Of a DNA stretch of 9,638 nt, positions 5,970 to 9,638 are shown in pieces. Position 1 is the first letter of the stretch. Every line of letters begins with the position of its first letter. The notes beneath the pieces are model-generated. The model saw only the letters and a list, made by a program, of their open reading frames with translations. It ran no database searches and had not been told where the DNA came from. The position numbers and the translations under genes were made by a program. Source of the DNA: Acinetobacter sp. (GTDB taxonomy: Bacteria > Pseudomonadota > Gammaproteobacteria > Pseudomonadales > Moraxellaceae); contig JAUNHS010000065.1 of assembly GCA_030523805.1 (NCBI GenBank), positions 1-9,638 on the forward strand, in the 5' to 3' direction.

Positions 5970-7888
5970 GCTTGATGAGATTGGCTTAATTTAATCCAAA
6001 ATTGCTCAATTTGCTTGATTATGCCTTGTGTATCTAAGCCACAATCTGCCAGTAGCTCATCATGCGTGCCTTGTTCTATAAAGGTATCGGGTAAACCTAA
6101 ATTTAATACAGGTTTTAAAATTTGGGCGTGAGCTAAAAATTCATTGACTGCACTGCCAGCACCACCCATAATGGCGTGTTCTTCTACGGTAATTAGAGCA
6201 TCACTTGTTGCGGCTAATTGTTCAATTAATGCAGCATCTAATGGCTTGACAAAACGCATATTCGCCACATTGACGTTCACATTGAGCAATTGACTTAATT
6301 GCTCTGCACCAGCGGCAGCAGGATTTACACGGCTACCAAAAGCTAAAATACTCAAGGTTGGACGTGCTGAATTTTGCTGTACGGTTGCGACAATTTCGCC
6401 TTTACCAATCGCCATTTTTTGTAAATTTTGCTCAATATTTACGCCTACGCCTGCACCACGTGGATAGCGTACAGCTGCACAACCTTGATGATGATAGGCG
6501 GTATGCAACATTTGACGGCATTCATTTTCATCTTTAGGAGCAAAAAGCACGATATTTGGAATGGTACGCATATAAGCAAAATCATACGCCCCTGCGTGCG
6601 TTGCACCATCTTCTCCCACCAAACCTGCACGGTCTATGGCAAAAGTTACATCTAAATTTTGTAAGGCAACATCGTGAATCAGTTGATCATAACCACGTTG
6701 TAAAAAAGTAGAATAAATGGCTACGACAGGTTTTGCTTGTTCGCACGCCATACCCGCTGCCAACGTTACTGCGTGTTGCTCGGCAATGGCAACATCAAAA
6801 AAACGCTGTGGAAATTGTTTGGCAAATTGCACCATGCCAGAACCTTCACACATGGCAGGCGTAATGCCAATTAAGCGTTCATCTTGTGCTGCTTCATCGC
6901 ATAGCCATTGACCAAAAACATCTGAATATTTAGGAATACTTTTGCTTGGAGATGTCGCTGCTGTTGCCGTGATTTTGCTTAATGCGTGATATTTAATTGG
7001 ATCGGCTTCTGCAGGTGCAAAACCCTTGCCTTTTTGTGTATAAATATGAACCAGACGTGGGCCTTTACGCTTTTTGACCGCATTTAAAACGTGTTGTAAT
7101 TGTGCTAAATCATGACCATCAAAAGGGCCAAAATATTCAAAACCAATGGCTTTAAATAAATTATCAGGAGCTGTGGTGGCCGCTTGGTGCAAACGATGTT
7201 GATATTGCCAATCAGGGTGAGCTTGGATAAATACTTCGCCATTAGCATCTAAATGCACAGATTGCTTTTGCTCCCACAAGGCGGCAAGGTGCTGAGCAAA
7301 ACCACCTGTGCTACATGAAATAGACATATCATTGTCATTTAAAATCACAATCATATCGGCTTGGTGAGCCACAGCATCATTCATTGCTTCAAATGCCATG
7401 CCAGCCGTCATTGCACCATCGCCTACGATACATACCACATCACAAGGATTATTTTGCAAACGACGTGCCAATGCCATGCCCAAACCTGCAGAAATAGCAG
7501 TAGATGAATGACCAACCCCAAAAGTATCGTACTCAGATTCACTGCGTAAAGGGAATGCCGCTAAGCCATCTTTGTGGCGAATTTTAGTGATTTGTTCACG
7601 ACGACCCGTGAGAATTTTATGTGGATAGGCTTGATGACCCACGTCCCAAATTAAGCGATCGTGTGGTGTATTAAAGCAATAATGCAATGCTACAGTGAGT
7701 TCTATGACACCCAAATTGGCAGCAAAATGCCCACCACTTTGTCCAGCCGCATAAATGACATATTGACGCAACTCATCTGCGACCTGTGCAAGCTGTGCAG
7801 GCTCAAGCAAGCGTAACTGCTGTGGAAAGTCTATACTATCCAACAGTGGTGTAACAGGTCGTTGAGTAGGGATTTCAGTGTATAACAT
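5957..7888 (-). CDS. dxs: 1-deoxy-D-xylulose-5-phosphate synthase (DXS)
   Basis: Thiamine-diphosphate enzyme that joins pyruvate and glyceraldehyde 3-phosphate into DXP, the first step of the MEP isoprenoid pathway and also a precursor for thiamine and pyridoxal phosphate. The 643-residue cytosolic protein is complete. It has [10 protein letters not shown] with H54, [17 protein letters not shown] (81-97), [11 protein letters not shown], and the cofactor motif GDG (156-158) to NDND (184-187). The transketolase pyrimidine-binding half has E370 in AIAEQHAV, R420, D427 and H431, at the same numbers as in the E. coli enzyme. The lid region reads MSISCSTGG where E. coli has MSISENVG, a variant I associate with Moraxellaceae. 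The ATG follows TAAGG at a rather long 10-nt spacing. The gene converges on the comEA-like gene, and its final codons form part of the shared terminator. It is transcribed away from ribA. Confidence 0.97.
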   Translation of the reverse strand: MLYTEIPTQRPVTPLLDSIDFPQQLRLLEPAQLAQVADELRQYVIYAAGQSGGHFAANLGVIELTVALHYCFNTPHDRLIWDVGHQAYPHKILTGRREQITKIRHKDGLAAFPLRSESEYDTFGVGHSSTAISAGLGMALARRLQNNPCDVVCIVGDGAMTAGMAFEAMNDAVAHQADMIVILNDNDMSISCSTGGFAQHLAALWEQKQSVHLDANGEVFIQAHPDWQYQHRLHQAATTAPDNLFKAIGFEYFGPFDGHDLAQLQHVLNAVKKRKGPRLVHIYTQKGKGFAPAEADPIKYHALSKITATAATSPSKSIPKYSDVFGQWLCDEAAQDERLIGITPAMCEGSGMVQFAKQFPQRFFDVAIAEQHAVTLAAGMACEQAKPVVAIYSTFLQRGYDQLIHDVALQNLDVTFAIDRAGLVGEDGATHAGAYDFAYMRTIPNIVLFAPKDENECRQMLHTAYHHQGCAAVRYPRGAGVGVNIEQNLQKMAIGKGEIVATVQQNSARPTLSILAFGSRVNPAAAGAEQLSQLLNVNVNVANMRFVKPLDAALIEQLAATSDALITVEEHAIMGGAGSAVNEFLAHAQILKPVLNLGLPDTFIEQGTHDELLADCGLDTQGIIKQIEQFWIKLSQSHQAKSP

Positions 7889-8092
7889 AAATCTCGAGCC
7901 TTATAAAACCTAGCAAATGTGAGCTGGGGCAAAAGTCATCATTAAACGCTCTATTATGACATAAGAATGCTACTATAGACATACAAGAATAGTAAAAATT
8001 TTATAAGATTGTAGAAAAATAAGAAACTTTGGTTTATTCAGGTGCATTTTAGGCTATAATGAGCAGATTTTTTAAAATATCAAAGGTACATA
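7889..8092. promoter_or_regulatory. Divergent intergenic region between dxs and ribA
   Basis: These 204 bp must hold both the dxs and ribA promoters. The ribA promoter is convincing and listed separately. On the minus strand I found only weak -10-like hexamers for dxs, such as CATAAT near 7955-7960 and TATAGT near 7972-7977, and neither has a good -35. A 6-bp inverted repeat, TACTAT (7971-7976) and ATAGTA (7989-7994), is too short to interpret. No riboswitch fold or small ORF was recognised. Confidence 0.5.
8033..8060 (+). promoter_or_regulatory. Predicted ribA promoter
   Basis: TATAAT at 8055-8060 is a perfect -10 box. TTTATT at 8033-8038 is a poor -35 at 16-nt spacing. The expected start near 8067 leaves a leader of only about 26 nt, enough for the ribosome binding site AAAGG (8082-8086) but too short for an FMN riboswitch. 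Confidence 0.55.
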
Positions 8093-8719
8093 GTGGCAAT
8101 TCAATTTGTTACAACTGCACAGCTTCCCACAGCGTTTGGCGATTTTCAAATTAGTGTATTTCAAGACCCGAACACGGGGGAAGAACACGTTGCGTTGTCT
8201 AAAGGCATTGTTGGGCAAACGGTGAGCGAGCCTGTATTGGTGCGTATGCATTCAGAATGTTTAACGGGCGATGCGTTTGCATCGTTAAAATGCGACTGTG
8301 GCCCACAGCTACAAGCAACGCAACAACTGATTGCTCAAGCAGGGCAGGGTGTGATTTTATATTTGCGACAAGAAGGGCGTGGCATTGGGCTGACCAATAA
8401 AATTCGTGCTTATGCCTTGCAAGACCAAGGGCATGATACGGTAGATGCCAATTTATTACTGAACTTACCTGAAGATGCACGTCGCTACGATATGTGCAAA
8501 ATTATGCTAGAGAGCTTAAATATTAAGCAAGTCAAATTAATCACTAATAATCCATTAAAAATGCAGGCATTGATTGATTTGGGCATAGATGTAACTGAAC
8601 GTGTGCCACTGATGGTGGGTAAAAACCGTTTTAATGAACAATATTTAAAGACCAAGCAACAACGCATGGATCATCTTTATGATGTTGCACAATTTGGCAA
8701 ACATCAACACATGAAGTAA
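8093..8719 (+). CDS. ribA: GTP cyclohydrolase II (riboflavin synthesis)
   Basis: Cytosolic zinc enzyme that opens the GTP imidazole ring, releasing formate and pyrophosphate, to start riboflavin synthesis. The 208-residue protein matches the stand-alone RibA length and is not fused to a RibB domain. [18 protein letters not shown] carries the three zinc ligands C56, C67 and C69. [20 protein letters not shown] (92-111) is the GTP-binding and catalytic segment. R130 aligns with the catalytic arginine 128 of E. coli Rib[11 protein letters not shown] and ERVPLMVG are also typical. The start is GTG: an in-frame TGA lies at 8060-8062, no ATG or other plausible start lies between, and the first internal ATG (codon 52) falls inside the conserved core. 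AAAGG lies 6 nt upstream. pcnB follows after 4 nt and is probably co-transcribed. Confidence 0.95.
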   Translation: MAIQFVTTAQLPTAFGDFQISVFQDPNTGEEHVALSKGIVGQTVSEPVLVRMHSECLTGDAFASLKCDCGPQLQATQQLIAQAGQGVILYLRQEGRGIGLTNKIRAYALQDQGHDTVDANLLLNLPEDARRYDMCKIMLESLNIKQVKLITNNPLKMQALIDLGIDVTERVPLMVGKNRFNEQYLKTKQQRMDHLYDVAQFGKHQHMK

Positions 8720-8723
8720 ATAG

Positions 8724-9638
8724 ATGACAGGTACAAAGCAGCGTTTTGCGATAGAGAGTACAGGCGATATGCAAACCTTAAAAGCATCAAAATATGGCTT
8801 ATCCGCACAGATGTTTCCAGCATCTATTTTAGACGTGGTTGATCACTTGACCAAAGCAGGCTATCAAGCCTATATCGTCGGTGGTGGCGTGCGAGATATG
8901 ATGCTCGGTTTAAACCCTAAAGATTTTGATGCCGTAACCAATGCCACCCCAACGCAAATTAAACAAGTGTTTGGCAGACGTTGTCGTATTATTGGCAAGC
9001 GTTTTGAATTGGCTCACGTTCACGCCAAAGGCGAAATTATAGAAGTAGCGACCTTTCGTGCCACACCGAAAAAAAGCATTACCGATGCTTCAGGCATGAT
9101 TTTGCGTGATAATCATTGGGGAACGATTGAAGATGATTTCGCACGCCGTGATTTTTCGGTCAATGCTTTATATTACCAACCACGCCAAGGGGTGATTTTA
9201 GATTTTTGTGGGGCAGTGAAAGATGTAGAACAACGTCGTTTACGTTTGTTAGGCGATGCGGCAACACGTTTTGAAGAAGACCCTGTGCGTATGTTGCGAG
9301 CCATTCGCTTTGCAGCCAAGCTCAATTTTGATTTAGATGGTCGCATTCTGCAGGTGCTGAATGGCGACATGAGCCAGCTTTTGCGTAATATTTCGCCACA
9401 TCGTTTATATGATGAAGCACAAAAATTATTTACATCAGGTGCGTTAGCGAAAATTTTGCCAATGTTAATTCATTACCAAATTTGGCAACATTTATTGCAA
9501 GATGTGCCAGCAAAAATTACGCCATTGATTTTACACGCAGCGAAAAATACCGATTTACGCTTACAGCAAGGCAAAACCATTAATCCTGCATATTTTTTTG
9601 CCGTGCTATTGTGGCAAAATTTTGCCGATCGTTGTAAG
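8724..9638 (+). CDS. pcnB: Poly(A) polymerase I, 3' end cut by the window
   Basis: Adds poly(A) to RNA 3' ends, marking them for decay by the degradosome or PNPase. The reading frame is open from 8724 to the last base (305 codons), so the C-terminal part is missing. The nucleotidyltransferase head has VGGGVRD (52-58) and KDFD with catalytic D67 and D69. It continues with NATP, IIGKRFELAHV, EIIEVATFR, LRDN, the motif DDFARRDFSVNALYY (137-151) and the base-recognition motif EDPVR (185-189). KDFDAVTNATP and IIGKRFELAHV fit PcnB rather than a CCA-adding enzyme. The segment between ATFR and LRDN is about 8 residues shorter than in E. coli. An in-frame TAG precedes the ATG directly, so 8724 is the earliest start. 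Its GAAG site is weak, and the ATG at 8769, with AGG 4 nt upstream, is an alternative. It lies 4 nt after ribA, which suggests coupling. Confidence 0.93.
   Translation, partial: MTGTKQRFAIESTGDMQTLKASKYGLSAQMFPASILDVVDHLTKAGYQAYIVGGGVRDMMLGLNPKDFDAVTNATPTQIKQVFGRRCRIIGKRFELAHVHAKGEIIEVATFRATPKKSITDASGMILRDNHWGTIEDDFARRDFSVNALYYQPRQGVILDFCGAVKDVEQRRLRLLGDAATRFEEDPVRMLRAIRFAAKLNFDLDGRILQVLNGDMSQLLRNISPHRLYDEAQKLFTSGALAKILPMLIHYQIWQHLLQDVPAKITPLILHAAKNTDLRLQQGKTINPAYFFAVLLWQNFADRCK

Noticed and set aside
7889..8092. FMN riboswitch upstream of ribA
   Set aside because: The predicted leader is only about 26 nt and no conserved RFN-element sequence blocks were seen on the ribA strand.
8199..8480. 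93-codon reading frame antisense to ribA
   Set aside because: It lies inside the conserved core of ribA with no recognisable domain, and ribA is unambiguous on the other strand.
9613..9626. Perfect 14-bp palindrome GGCAAAATTTTGCC inside pcnB, with AAAATTTTGCC also at 9450-9460
   Set aside because: Both lie in ordinary coding sequence and are explained by common codons for the residues. Two partial matches do not establish a repeat family or uptake sequence.
8724..9638. tRNA CCA-adding enzyme rather than poly(A) polymerase
   Set aside because: The two families share the fold, but KDFDAVTNATP, the IIGKRFELAHV segment and the layout of the head domain fit PcnB better.
1..9638. DNA uptake sequences, CRISPR repeats, tRNA or rRNA genes, insertion-sequence ends
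   Set aside because: No Neisseria- or Haemophilus-type uptake motif, no regularly spaced direct repeats, no cloverleaf and no transposase fragment were found by reading both strands.

Overview
The window looks like chromosomal DNA from a Moraxellaceae bacterium (Acinetobacter, Moraxella and relatives). It is AT-rich, with Acinetobacter-like protein sequences throughout. Typical signs are the [13 protein letters not shown] segment of DXS, a RelA with a decayed hydrolase domain followed directly by MazG, and a short secreted helix-hairpin-helix protein of ComEA type. The family is an inference from remembered sequence character, not from a search.

Layout. (1) 27-2198, minus: a complete TonB-dependent siderophore receptor with a signal peptide, a plug and a barrel. 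(2) 2199-2389: a divergent control region. It holds a good sigma70-like promoter for the receptor, a Fur-box-like site over that promoter, a perfect 16-bp inverted repeat, and an extended -10 promoter for relA. (3) 2390-5910, plus: relA, mazG and a comEA-like gene, with gaps of 3 and 20 nt, probably one operon. (4) 5943-5969: a strong bidirectional terminator shared with dxs, which converges from the other side. The dxs stop codon lies in the hairpin loop. (5) 5957-7888, minus: dxs. (6) 7889-8092: a divergent promoter region between dxs and ribA. (7) 8093-9638, plus: ribA (GTG start), then pcnB 4 nt later. pcnB is open to the right edge of the window and so is truncated.

How the genes fit together. 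RelA makes the alarmone (p)ppGpp, and MazG removes nucleoside triphosphates and is linked to RelA physiology in other proteobacteria. The ComEA-like protein would bind incoming DNA in the periplasm, which places a competence gene in a stringent-response operon. DXS starts the MEP isoprenoid pathway and also feeds thiamine and pyridoxal phosphate synthesis. RibA starts riboflavin synthesis. PcnB adds poly(A) tails that promote RNA decay. The receptor is the most accessory-looking gene and is probably iron-regulated.

The genes are all well-known families and I see no clearly new system. The points worth a second look are regulatory or architectural: the receptor/relA shared control region, the terminator fused to the end of dxs, the adjoining inverted repeat, and a changed residue in the RelA synthetase motif. 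No tRNA, rRNA, CRISPR array, insertion sequence or prophage element was seen.
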